NCBI GenBank assembly: GCA_002431975.1
Contig: DJFA01000054.1
Span: forward strand, 11,252 to 32,999
DNA from: Ruminococcus sp. UBA5884
GTDB taxonomy: Bacteria > Bacillota > Clostridia > Oscillospirales > Ruminococcaceae
Direction of reading: 5' to 3'
DNA: 21,748 bases
The translations under genes were made by a program, and so were the position numbers. Position 1 is the stretch's first letter. The number at the start of each line of letters is the position of its first letter. A model generated the notes under the pieces. It saw only the letters and a list, made by a program, of their open reading frames with translations. It was not told where the DNA came from and ran no database searches. Positions 15,307 to 21,748 of the stretch are shown piece by piece.

Positions 15307-15335
15307 TTGACAAATTATCAATTTATATGTATAAT
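15307..15335 (+). promoter_or_regulatory. Full-consensus promoter of the zinc-ribbon gene
   Basis: TTGACA (15307-15312), a 17-nt spacer and TATAAT (15330-15335) form a perfect sigma-A type promoter. The spacer begins with AATTATCA, the same octamer that is repeated in front of the mini-sigma gene at 19147-19173. Expression should be strong unless repressed. Confidence 0.8.
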
Positions 15336-15368
15336 TTAATTAATTAAAATTTTTAGGAGTGAGTGGAA

Positions 15369-15788
15369 ATGGGTATAGTTGATAAGTTCAATGATGTCAG
15401 CAGAACTGCAAGTGAAAAAGCTAAGAATATGTCTGAACTCAGCAACCTCAAAAGAAAAATTATGTATGAAGAAGAAAGAATAGGCGAGATTTTCGCTGAA
15501 ATGGGAAAAACATACTATAAAAATCCTAAGGGTGATGTTTCAGTTCTTAATAATTTCTGCAAGGATATCGATGACCGCAGACGCAGAATAAGAAAAATGA
15601 GATTTGAAGTAAATGATATGCGTGGATACAAACAGTGTCCTAAATGCAACGCAGAAGTAAATGTAAAATTCCAGTTCTGCGGAGTATGCGGTGCAAGAAT
15701 CCCTAATCCTGATGACAATGATTTTTCAGATGACATGGATTTTTTCACTTCAACAAATGCTGATTTCTTCAAAGATGAACAGAAATAA
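15369..15788 (+). CDS. Small zinc-ribbon protein with helical N-terminus
   Basis: This 139-aa protein has no assigned function. Residues 1-85 are charged and helical, with probable coiled coil around 24-82 (NLKRKIMYEEERIGEIFAEM). They are followed by a zinc ribbon with Cys90-x2-Cys93 and Cys104-x2-Cys107 (CPKC, CGVCG). An acidic Asp/Phe-rich tail ends it. Such small ribbon proteins are common in Clostridia and often associate with envelope or signalling genes. The ATG at 15369 is chosen because AGGAG (15355-15359) lies 9 nt upstream; the GTG at 15363 would be only 3 nt away. It has a consensus promoter and its own terminator, so it is a single highly expressible gene. Confidence 0.8.
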   Translation: MGIVDKFNDVSRTASEKAKNMSELSNLKRKIMYEEERIGEIFAEMGKTYYKNPKGDVSVLNNFCKDIDDRRRRIRKMRFEVNDMRGYKQCPKCNAEVNVKFQFCGVCGARIPNPDDNDFSDDMDFFTSTNADFFKDEQK

Positions 15789-15794
15789 CTACAT

Positions 15795-15827
15795 AAAAAG
15801 GTGCTGGATTTCAGCACCTTTTTTTAT
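15795..15827. terminator. Strong bidirectional terminator
   Basis: AAAAAGGTGCTG (15795-15806) pairs perfectly with CAGCACCTTTTT (15812-15823) around a 5-nt loop. T-tracts lie on both strands. It ends the zinc-ribbon gene (+) and the ABC-F gene (-), which converge here. Confidence 0.9.
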
Positions 15828-15829
15828 TT

Positions 15830-17764
15830 CTATTCAGACAATTCAGCCCATTCATCAAATTTTTCATTCGCAAGATTTTTAAGCCTGTCAATTTCGGAGC
15901 ATTTCTTACTCATTACTTCAAAATCCGTATAAATTTCTTCTCTTGTAATTTCCTCGCTTAAAATATCTATTGACTGCTGAATTTCTTCCATTTCAGCTTC
16001 AAGCTGTTTTATGCGGTTTCTTTTCTGAGCTTCAAGGCTTCGCTGTTCCTTTGAGCGGTATGCCTGAACTTTTTTTTCTTCAGCTTTTTCAGCCGCAGCT
16101 TTTTGTTTCTGCATTTCAATGATATTCTGCTGCTGAATCTGACGCTTAAGTGTAATATTCAGATAATTATCAAAATTTCCGTCAAAGCATTCCACTTTAT
16201 CACGAGTAATCTCAATCACTTTTGAAGCAATTTTATTTATAAGATATCTGTCATGTGAAACGAAAATAACTGTTCCGTCAAATTCCTCAAGAGCCTCCTC
16301 AATGGCTTCCTTTGAAGCGAGGTCAAGATGGTTTGTCGGCTCATCGAGGATAAGAACATTGCCCTTTTCGAGCATCATTATTGCAAAACAGAGCTTTGCA
16401 CGTTCTCCGCCGCTTATAACGCTGATTTGTTTAAAAACATTTTCGCCTGTAATTCTTACCTGACCGAGCAGATTTCTTATATCGACTTCATTCATTATCG
16501 GGTATCTGCTATGAATCTCTTCAATTACAGTATTAAGCGGATTAAGGTGAGAGCTTTCCTGTTCAAAATATGAAATTCTGACATTTGCAGCCCATCTTAC
16601 AATACCCTTATGCGGGAGCATACCCTGAATAATTTTAAGCAGAGTAGATTTTCCTATGCCGTTATCGCCGATAACAGCGGCTTTTTCGCCGCATTTCACA
16701 TCAAACGAAACATTTTCTGCAAGAACCTTATGTTTTTCGCCGTATCCGACTGAAATATCGATATTTTTGACGGTAAGCAAATCAAAAGGCGGTTTTACAG
16801 CATAAGTGAAGCTGATTTTAGCATTTTTAGTATATTCGGCAGGTTTTTCGACACGTTCCATTTTTGCAAGAGCCTTTACACGGCTTTGTGCACTTTTCGC
16901 AGTAGAAGCCCTGACCAGATTTCTTGCAATATAGTCCTCCATTTTAGCAATTTCTTTCTGCTGGAGTTCATATTCTTTTTTCTGACGGGCAGTTGATTCT
17001 GCTTTAAGTCTTGTATAAGCGGTATAATTGCCCTTATATCTTGTGAGAGAGCCTCTTTCTATTTCACATATGCTGGAAACTGTTTTGTCAAGGAAATACC
17101 TGTCATGTGAAACGATAAGCAAAGCACCCTTATAATCTTTAAGGTAATCCTCAAGCCAGAGCACGGTTTTAAAATCGAGATGGTTTGTCGGCTCATCGAG
17201 GATAAGAAGATTCGGATTTTCGAGAAGCAGTCTGGCAATGGCGAGGCGTGTTTTTTCGCCGCCGCTGAAGCTTGAAATCTTCCTGTCAAACTGCTTTTCT
17301 GAAAACCCCATACCATTAAGTATAGTTTTTATTTTTACATCGGTATTATACCCGTCATTTACTTCAAAAAAGGACATAAGCCCTGAATACTCATCAGCAA
17401 GAGAATCATGAAGATTTTCATTTTCTGACATAGCTTTTTCGATTTCACGTATTCTGGCAGCAGTTTTATCGAGTTCTGCAAAAACGCATTTCATCTCATT
17501 CCAGACAGTATTCTCTTTATTGAAGCTTCCCATCTGTTCAAGATATCCGACAGAGGTTCTGGAAGAAAACGACACTATTCCGTCTGCATCGGTAAATCTG
17601 TCCGGAAATTCCTTTCCGGTAATAATACGGAGCAGAGTAGTTTTTCCGCAGCCGTTTGCACCGATAAGACCGATTCTGTCATTTTCATCGATTGTCAGAT
17701 TAATATTTTTAAGCACCTGACTGCCGTTATAAAATTTATTTATGTCTTTAAGACTGACAAGCAT
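15830..17764 (-). CDS. ABC-F family ATPase, YdiF/Uup-like
   Basis: ABC-F proteins bind the ribosome and act on stalled or drug-bound complexes; they have no membrane domain. The 644-aa protein has two nucleotide-binding domains: Walker A GANGCGKTT (35-43) and GDNGIGKST (366-374), signatures FSGGEKTRLAIA (166-177) and ISGGERAKLC (450-459), and two DEPTNHLD blocks (190-197, 474-481). A linker of about 80 residues (238-320, RQKKEYELQQKEIAKMEDYI) is the tRNA-contacting arm. The end (540-640) is a long coiled coil, as in YdiF and Uup. The start is the ATG at 17762-17764; the ribosome binding site (AAAGGGG) is distant, and an earlier start would overlap the upstream gene. It lies 19 nt after the ImmA-like gene. 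Antibiotic resistance cannot be judged by sequence. Confidence 0.93.
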   Translation of the reverse strand: MLVSLKDINKFYNGSQVLKNINLTIDENDRIGLIGANGCGKTTLLRIITGKEFPDRFTDADGIVSFSSRTSVGYLEQMGSFNKENTVWNEMKCVFAELDKTAARIREIEKAMSENENLHDSLADEYSGLMSFFEVNDGYNTDVKIKTILNGMGFSEKQFDRKISSFSGGEKTRLAIARLLLENPNLLILDEPTNHLDFKTVLWLEDYLKDYKGALLIVSHDRYFLDKTVSSICEIERGSLTRYKGNYTAYTRLKAESTARQKKEYELQQKEIAKMEDYIARNLVRASTAKSAQSRVKALAKMERVEKPAEYTKNAKISFTYAVKPPFDLLTVKNIDISVGYGEKHKVLAENVSFDVKCGEKAAVIGDNGIGKSTLLKIIQGMLPHKGIVRWAANVRISYFEQESSHLNPLNTVIEEIHSRYPIMNEVDIRNLLGQVRITGENVFKQISVISGGERAKLCFAIMMLEKGNVLILDEPTNHLDLASKEAIEEALEEFDGTVIFVSHDRYLINKIASKVIEITRDKVECFDGNFDNYLNITLKRQIQQQNIIEMQKQKAAAEKAEEKKVQAYRSKEQRSLEAQKRNRIKQLEAEMEEIQQSIDILSEEITREEIYTDFEVMSKKCSEIDRLKNLANEKFDEWAELSE

Positions 17765-17783
17765 TACAAAGCCCGTACCCCTT

Positions 17784-18371
17784 TCATCTTTCAGTATCAG
17801 CCGCTGATTTTGACATCTGATTAATAAACGGTTCAAATTTTCTGAACACCTGTTTTTCGAGAGAAGATGTCAGAAATTTATTACGCTGATAAAGAACCTT
17901 CATGCGTTCCTCACGTATTTTTGCGGCAGAATATGAAATATCGCAAAGTTCAGCAATCTCATCAGCTGAATGTATGTTAAGACCCCAGAGTACGCAGGCA
18001 GGAGCGAGCAGTCTTACAGCGAACATATCAGCTTCTGTTTCAATCTGTGGTTTTACAGCTGTAACGGAGCGTTTATAGTATCCGTCCTTCATCTGATGGC
18101 CGAGGAGAATATGACCGAGTTCATGAGCGATTGTAAACCGGTTTCTTTTTCTGCCCTCACTGTCATTGTAAACGATATACCAAGACTTACCGTCAAATAT
18201 GCTGACACCGCTTTCATTTGCTTCAAGTTCATGAATAACGCTGTCCTTTATAACTTTTATTCCGAGGCTTTTGACTATAGGTGTAAGCATAACAGGTATT
18301 GATGTAACATTGAAATCCACAAGGCACTGCCATGCTGCGTTGCGGCAGTTCCGGTATTTTCCGTAAATCAT
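17784..18371 (-). CDS. ImmA/IrrE-family zinc metallopeptidase
   Basis: The 195-aa protein carries HELGH at 83-87 (TIAHELGHILLGH) and the third metal ligand in ETEADMFAVRLLAP (probably Glu113), which define the ImmA/IrrE (DUF955) peptidases. Known members cleave a partner XRE repressor, as ImmA does with ImmR in ICEBs1 and IrrE with DdrO in Deinococcus. Residues 61-70 (GKSWYIVYND) are the usual beta segment before the active site. Past about residue 130 there is a helical extension ending basic and polar. The XRE gene lies immediately upstream (35-nt gap), so cleavage of that protein is the natural hypothesis. The ribosome binding site is weak (GAAGG). Confidence 0.88.
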   Translation of the reverse strand: MIYGKYRNCRNAAWQCLVDFNVTSIPVMLTPIVKSLGIKVIKDSVIHELEANESGVSIFDGKSWYIVYNDSEGRKRNRFTIAHELGHILLGHQMKDGYYKRSVTAVKPQIETEADMFAVRLLAPACVLWGLNIHSADEIAELCDISYSAAKIREERMKVLYQRNKFLTSSLEKQVFRKFEPFINQMSKSAADTER

Positions 18372-18406
18372 TTCAATCCATACCTTCTTGCATGGAAATC
18401 AGAATA

Positions 18407-18928
18407 TTATAAATTGTCGTCGCTTTCTTCAGCAGACTTTATAGCATTGAGCCTGTCTTCTGACATTTCAGTAACTTCTGATTCTGAATAATCGGAACTG
18501 TCTTCAGCGGTATTAGCAGCTCTGTAGATTCTTGTAGTGCTGTAATCTCTTATTTCTTCAGGAAGGCATTCTGCATTTATTTTCTGAGAAAACATCATAA
18601 CAAAGTTGATAACGCTTTTTCTGTCTTCCGGTTTAAGGCTGAGGTAAGTTTCGATAAGCTTTACATCATAGTGGTCGAGTCTGTATTCGTCTGCAATCAT
18701 CTGCATAACATTACTTGTATTTTTAATCATATTACCCTTTCCGTATCTGAACCATTCTTCGCTGATATTGAATATTGAGCATATAGTTTTGATATGTCTG
18801 TCAAGAATTTCTCTCTTGCCGACTTCCATCATGCCGATAGTGGACTGAGCGATACCAAGTGCAGCACTGAATTCTTTCTGATTCATATTTCTGTACTTGC
18901 GAACCTGTTTAAGGCGTTCCTTCATCAT
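18407..18928 (-). CDS. XRE-family helix-turn-helix regulator
   Basis: This is a 173-aa DNA-binding protein. Residues 3-60 are a Cro/CI-type helix-turn-helix: RLKQVRKYRNMNQKEFSAAL, GIAQSTIGMMEVGKR and the following helix. The middle (about 75-118) is helical and could dimerise. The tail from about 130 is acidic and Ser/Glu-rich and looks disordered, a plausible cleavage or signal region for the ImmA-like partner. The ATG at 18926-18928 has AGGAG at 18938-18942, 9 nt away; a second ATG follows directly. It is the first gene of the XRE-ImmA-ABC-F unit. ATTATCA boxes in the upstream control region suggest autoregulation. Confidence 0.9.
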   Translation of the reverse strand: MMKERLKQVRKYRNMNQKEFSAALGIAQSTIGMMEVGKREILDRHIKTICSIFNISEEWFRYGKGNMIKNTSNVMQMIADEYRLDHYDVKLIETYLSLKPEDRKSVINFVMMFSQKINAECLPEEIRDYSTTRIYRAANTAEDSSDYSESEVTEMSEDRLNAIKSAEESDDNL

Positions 18929-19246
18929 AACAAATTACTCCTTTTTAATTAATAGATTTTAGTGATTATGATGATATAGTATGAAACATATTCACCATAA
19001 CTTTTATTAATATTACCACAAAATTTTTATTAAGTCAAGATTATCAAGAAAAAAATGTAATTATTTTTATTTCAGATGATATCAAGTGTTTTCACATTCA
19101 TTTTTATCCTGTTATTTCCTTAAATCACGCTGTCAAATTTGAGTTAAATTATCACAATTATCAATAATTATCACAAGAGGTATTGACAAACCTTCTGTAA
19201 CGTGATATTATATAATCACTCATTTTGAATCAAAGGAGTGATTAAC
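18929..19246. promoter_or_regulatory. Divergent control region between XRE and mini-sigma genes
   Basis: This 318-nt AT-rich stretch holds no gene. On the minus strand TTGACT (19038-19033), 17 nt, TAATAT (19015-19010) is a fair XRE promoter. On the plus strand TTGACA (19183-19188), 17 nt, TATTAT (19206-19211) is a promoter for the sigma-like gene. AATTATCA stands at 19147, 19156 and 19166, about one helical turn apart and just upstream of the latter -35. ATTATCA stands also at 19040-19046, next to the XRE -35. These are candidate operators for one shared regulator. Confidence 0.6.
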
Positions 19247-19519
19247 CTGAGCCTCAAAAAACACTCTCTTTTGTTCTTCAATCCTTTTGAGGAAGAAAAC
19301 AACAATAATGAGCAGATAGAAAAGCTTAAAAAATGCATTCCTGATATAATAGACCATGAACTTACCGAACGGCAGCGTCAGATTATTATTCTTTACTACT
19401 ATGAGCAGAAAAACATGACTGAAATAGCTATGTATCTCAGGGTAAATCCGTCCACGGTTTCAAGAAGTCTTGCAACCTCAAGGAAAAATATTTACAGGAT
19501 TCTTAAATATTATTTTTAA
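19247..19519 (+). CDS. Mini sigma-like protein (sigma-70 region 4 only)
   Basis: The protein has about 90 aa. Its C-terminal 55 residues are a sigma-70 region 4 helix-turn-helix (LTERQRQIIILYYYEQKNMTEIA, then LRVNPSTVSRSLATSRKNIYRIL). There is no region 2, so it cannot open promoters as a normal sigma; it may act as a co-regulator or as half of a split sigma. The N-terminus is short, with NNNN and a Glu-rich stretch. The start is unusual: AGGAG lies at 19234-19238, so a GTG at 19238 would overlap it, and the codon at proper spacing (8 nt) is CTG at 19247. Later TTG starts are possible. It diverges from XRE and ends by overlapping the LCP gene stop. Confidence 0.75.
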   Translation: MSLKKHSLLFFNPFEEENNNNEQIEKLKKCIPDIIDHELTERQRQIIILYYYEQKNMTEIAMYLRVNPSTVSRSLATSRKNIYRILKYYF

Positions 19520-20517
19520 TTGCCATCATACTGAATTTCGTAAAGATTTTCAGCAAGACTTATTATATTATCATTGAAATCAACAGATATAACGGATTCC
19601 CCGTCAATATCCGCATATGACCAGCTTCCGTCAACCGGCACTCTCATCTGTACTATATCATATGTAAAAATATACATCGGAGCTTTTACTGCATATCCGT
19701 ACATTTGATTTTTACTTATATTAGTAGTCATCTGAGGCAACGCTTCTGAAAGCAAGGAATCAAGCTTGAAGATATTAAGCGTTCTGGCTTCTGAAATCAC
19801 CTGATTAAGAACAGTTCTCTGTCTTTCAGTTCTTTCAAAGTCCGCATCACCTACATATCTTATTCTGCTGTAGCAGAGAGCCTGTTTGCCGCTTAATCTG
19901 TAAGTTCCGCCTTTTTCGAGGAAATCGGCATCTTTCGGGTCACCCATGAGTTCATTTACTTCATTTCTGAGTATATTGTTTACTTCTGCCGCTTCAGCAT
20001 CTGAAAGAGTTATTTCAACTCCGCCTACTGCATCAACGATTCCTGCAAATGAGCTGAAATTAACAGCAATATAGTCATCTACTCTTATTCCGAAATTCTC
20101 CTCAACTGTATCCATAAGCAGTTCAGCTCCGCCGTGTGAATAGGCAGCATTTATCTTTCCCTTGCCGTAATTCGGGATATCAACATACATATCCCTCATA
20201 AGGGAAACCATTGTCATATTCTGTGTATGTTCATTTACTGAAAGCAGAATTATTGTATCAGAACGTCCTCTGTCTGAGCTGTCACGGCTGTCAGTGCCTA
20301 TGAGGAGAATATTCCTTACATTTTTTTCGCTTATAAGGTCTTCGCTTATGCTTATGATATTTCTTGTACCTGTATCGACAATATTAATCATATTCACATA
20401 ATGGGCGACTGTAAAGCATAGTACTATGCATATAACAATCAGTACAAGCAGAACTGTATAAAAAGGATTGAGGAGTTTTCTTTTTTTCTTTTTAGGATTA
20501 TGATTTTTCTGCGGCAT
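19516..20517 (-). CDS. LytR-CpsA-Psr (LCP) family cell-wall polymer transferase
   Basis: LCP enzymes attach teichoic acid or capsule polymers from lipid carriers to peptidoglycan outside the membrane. The 333-aa protein has a basic start (KKKKRK, 9-14), one membrane helix (about 18-42) and an extracellular LCP domain. Visible signature residues: GTDSR and GRSDTIILL with Arg85 and Asp87, SLMRDMYVDIP with Arg108 and Asp109, KINAAYSHGG (121-130), and SRIRYVGDADFERTERQR (217-234). It has its own promoter at 20564-20592 and AGGAG at 20528-20532, 10 nt before the ATG. There is no terminator after it; its stop codon overlaps that of the convergent mini-sigma gene. Confidence 0.93.
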   Translation of the reverse strand: MPQKNHNPKKKKRKLLNPFYTVLLVLIVICIVLCFTVAHYVNMINIVDTGTRNIISISEDLISEKNVRNILLIGTDSRDSSDRGRSDTIILLSVNEHTQNMTMVSLMRDMYVDIPNYGKGKINAAYSHGGAELLMDTVEENFGIRVDDYIAVNFSSFAGIVDAVGGVEITLSDAEAAEVNNILRNEVNELMGDPKDADFLEKGGTYRLSGKQALCYSRIRYVGDADFERTERQRTVLNQVISEARTLNIFKLDSLLSEALPQMTTNISKNQMYGYAVKAPMYIFTYDIVQMRVPVDGSWSYADIDGESVISVDFNDNIISLAENLYEIQYDGN

Positions 20518-20563
20518 TATGATAAATCTCCTGTCAAATAAAATTCAATGCATAACTGTTAAT

Positions 20564-20592
20564 AGTTTATCATTTAAAGCCGCATTAGTCAA
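20564..20592 (-). promoter_or_regulatory. Promoter of the LCP gene
   Basis: On the minus strand TTGACT (20592-20587), a 17-nt spacer and TAAACT (20569-20564). It lies between the gpsA terminator and the LCP ribosome binding site, so the LCP gene is a separate unit. The -10 matches 4 of 6 consensus bases. Confidence 0.45.
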
Positions 20593-20603
20593 GAGTTTCA
20601 GAG

Positions 20604-20637
20604 TAAAAAAATCAGGCCGGAAAAAAATTCCGACCTG
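20604..20637 (-). terminator. Terminator of gpsA
   Basis: On the minus strand CAGGTCGGAA pairs with TTCCGGCCTG (20637-20613, one mismatch, T-rich loop), followed by ATTTTTTTA. It starts 12 nt after the gpsA stop. Confidence 0.85.
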
Positions 20638-20648
20638 TATAAATGATA

Positions 20649-21656
20649 TCAGAAAAACAGTTCTTCAGTTTCATGTCTGTGAGGTCTGCCCATAAGATTC
20701 CAGAGGGCTTCTCTTACATTGCTGTATTCATAAAGAACCTTGTAAAGCTGTTCTGTTATAGGCATATCAACATTGAGTCTGCGTGAAAGTTCATAGGCTA
20801 CCTTGCAGCATGAATAGCCTTCTACAGTTCCTGTCTGTTTTACAGCCTCATCAGGGCTTATTCCCTGACCGATAAGTATTCCGGCACGGCGGTTTCTGCT
20901 GTGCATACTTGTGCAGGTTACTATGAGGTCGCCTATTCCGGTAAGACCTGAGAATGTATGGATATTTGCACCCATGGCATATCCAAGTCGGGCTATTTCT
21001 GAAATACCTCTTGTCATAAGTGCAGCCTTTGTATTGTCGCCGTATCCCAGACCATCGCATATTCCGGCACAGAGAGCAATTATATTTTTAAGTGAGCCTC
21101 CGAGTTCGCAGCCTGTCACATCATCATTGACATATATTCTGAAAGTCTTGTTGCTTAAAACCTCCTGAATATAGTTTGCAGCGGCTCTGTTTTCGGAAGC
21201 AACGGCAACAGTTGTAGGAATACCTCTTGCAACCTCTTCAGCATGGGAAGGGCCTGACAGTACAGCTACCGGAAGATTAGGGATTTCCTCGCTTAAAACC
21301 TGACTCATACGCTTGAATGTTCCGTCTTCAAGACCTTTTGCGGTATTGAGAACTATACCCTTTTCAAGATACGGAGCAGCCTGTTTTGCGACATTTCTTG
21401 TAAATGAGCTTGGTATTCCGAAAATAACTATTGTATCATCATCATTCATTTCAAGCACATTCAGATTGGATATAAATGATATGCTGTCAGGAATTTTAAC
21501 TCCGGGAAGCTTCTTTTTATTTTCGCCGTCACGCTTTATAGCCTCGATTTCATCTTCAAAGGCAGACCATACGGTAACGCTGTGACCGTAATGCTGTGCC
21601 ATTACTGCAAGACTTAACCCGAATCCTCCTGAACCAAGTACAACTATATCAGCCAT
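20649..21656 (-). CDS. gpsA: NAD(P)-dependent glycerol-3-phosphate dehydrogenase
   Basis: GpsA reduces dihydroxyacetone phosphate to sn-glycerol-3-phosphate, the backbone for phospholipids and glycerol teichoic acids. The 335-aa length is typical. The N-terminal Rossmann fold has GSGGFG at 8-13. Further motifs are LNTAKGLE (about 103-110), LSGPSHAEEVARGIPTTV (133-150), the catalytic Lys190 in GGSLKNIIA, GLGYGDNTKAALMTRG and TGIGDLIVTCTS. The last residues (RPHRHETEELFF) are family-like in position. The ATG at 21654-21656 has AGGAG 6 nt upstream (21663-21667). Its upstream region runs into the second copy of the dispersed repeat. Confidence 0.97.
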   Translation of the reverse strand: MADIVVLGSGGFGLSLAVMAQHYGHSVTVWSAFEDEIEAIKRDGENKKKLPGVKIPDSISFISNLNVLEMNDDDTIVIFGIPSSFTRNVAKQAAPYLEKGIVLNTAKGLEDGTFKRMSQVLSEEIPNLPVAVLSGPSHAEEVARGIPTTVAVASENRAAANYIQEVLSNKTFRIYVNDDVTGCELGGSLKNIIALCAGICDGLGYGDNTKAALMTRGISEIARLGYAMGANIHTFSGLTGIGDLIVTCTSMHSRNRRAGILIGQGISPDEAVKQTGTVEGYSCCKVAYELSRRLNVDMPITEQLYKVLYEYSNVREALWNLMGRPHRHETEELFF

Positions 21657-21678
21657 AAATTACTCCTTTCTGTAATCT

Positions 21679-21748
21679 AACGCTAATTCGACAACAAAAT
21701 TTTATAATTAAAAATATAGGATTTCCCTTATATTTTGTAGGGGCGACC
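21679..21748 (+). repeat. Dispersed intergenic repeat, copy 2 (cut by window end)
   Basis: This 70-nt stretch is nearly the same as 2454-2520: both share GACAACAAAATTTTATAATT and end TTTTGTAGGGGCGA, with scattered point differences. The palindromic half, if present, lies beyond the window. It is located 22 nt upstream of gpsA, in the same orientation as copy 1. Confidence 0.7.

Noticed and set aside
15363..15368. GTG start for the zinc-ribbon protein
   Set aside because: It is only 3 nt from AGGAG; the ATG at 15369 has normal spacing.
15830..19519. Prophage or integrative element carrying XRE/ImmA
   Set aside because: No integrase, structural, relaxase or attachment-site genes; flanks are ordinary chromosomal genes.

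Overview
The window is AT-rich, with Gram-positive style signals: strong AGGAG/GGAGG ribosome binding sites, TTGACA-N17-TATAAT promoters, and Thr/Glu-rich linkers on exported proteins. Gene content (an LCP wall enzyme, a VanY-type peptidase, a [4Fe-4S]-type PurF, a large single-chain PurL, a split PurH) fits a low-GC anaerobic Clostridia member. My best guess is a Ruminococcus-like gut Oscillospiraceae; that is inference from gene style, not from a marker gene.

Left edge (1-2,655). The 3' end of a one-piece purL enters on the + strand and stops at a palindromic terminator. It faces a small HD-domain hydrolase gene (-). Next come a secreted SGNH/GDSL esterase gene (+) and a dispersed intergenic repeat with a large nested palindrome. 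A second, partial copy of that repeat closes the window at its right edge.

Purine operon (2,656-13,060, minus strand). Read in its own direction it is: promoter, about 200-nt leader, purE, purC, a purF paralogue, purF, purM, an unknown 97-aa gene, purN, a PurO-type IMP cyclohydrolase gene, a stand-alone AICAR transformylase gene, purD, and a 6-TM membrane protein gene. With purL this covers nearly all steps from PRPP to IMP; purB is not in the window, and neither is purK, which the class I-like PurE would need. Four things stand out. (1) The leader has a 36-codon ORF overlapping a foldable element, then an intrinsic terminator whose U-tract touches the purE ribosome binding site, so the operon appears to be attenuated. 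(2) There are two PurF-type proteins, one without the N-terminal Cys nucleophile and other glutaminase residues but with its PRPP loop and Fe-S cysteines. (3) The usual bifunctional PurH is replaced by an archaeal-type cyclohydrolase plus a lone transformylase. (4) Two uncharacterised proteins are embedded in the operon.

Right half (13,081-21,748). A VanY/M15-type carboxypeptidase gene lies just upstream of the purine leader. A LysR regulator gene diverges from a small zinc-ribbon protein gene across a region with a perfect dyad and a consensus promoter. A three-gene unit of XRE regulator, ImmA/IrrE metallopeptidase and ABC-F ATPase diverges from a 90-aa protein that is little more than a sigma-70 region 4 helix-turn-helix. 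Their shared 318-nt control region holds repeated ATTATCA boxes. The end carries an LCP (LytR-CpsA-Psr) gene and gpsA.

Best candidates for something not yet described: the attenuated purE leader with its short ORF, the glutaminase-dead PurF partner, the 97-aa pur-operon protein, and the XRE/ImmA/ABC-F unit facing the mini-sigma gene.
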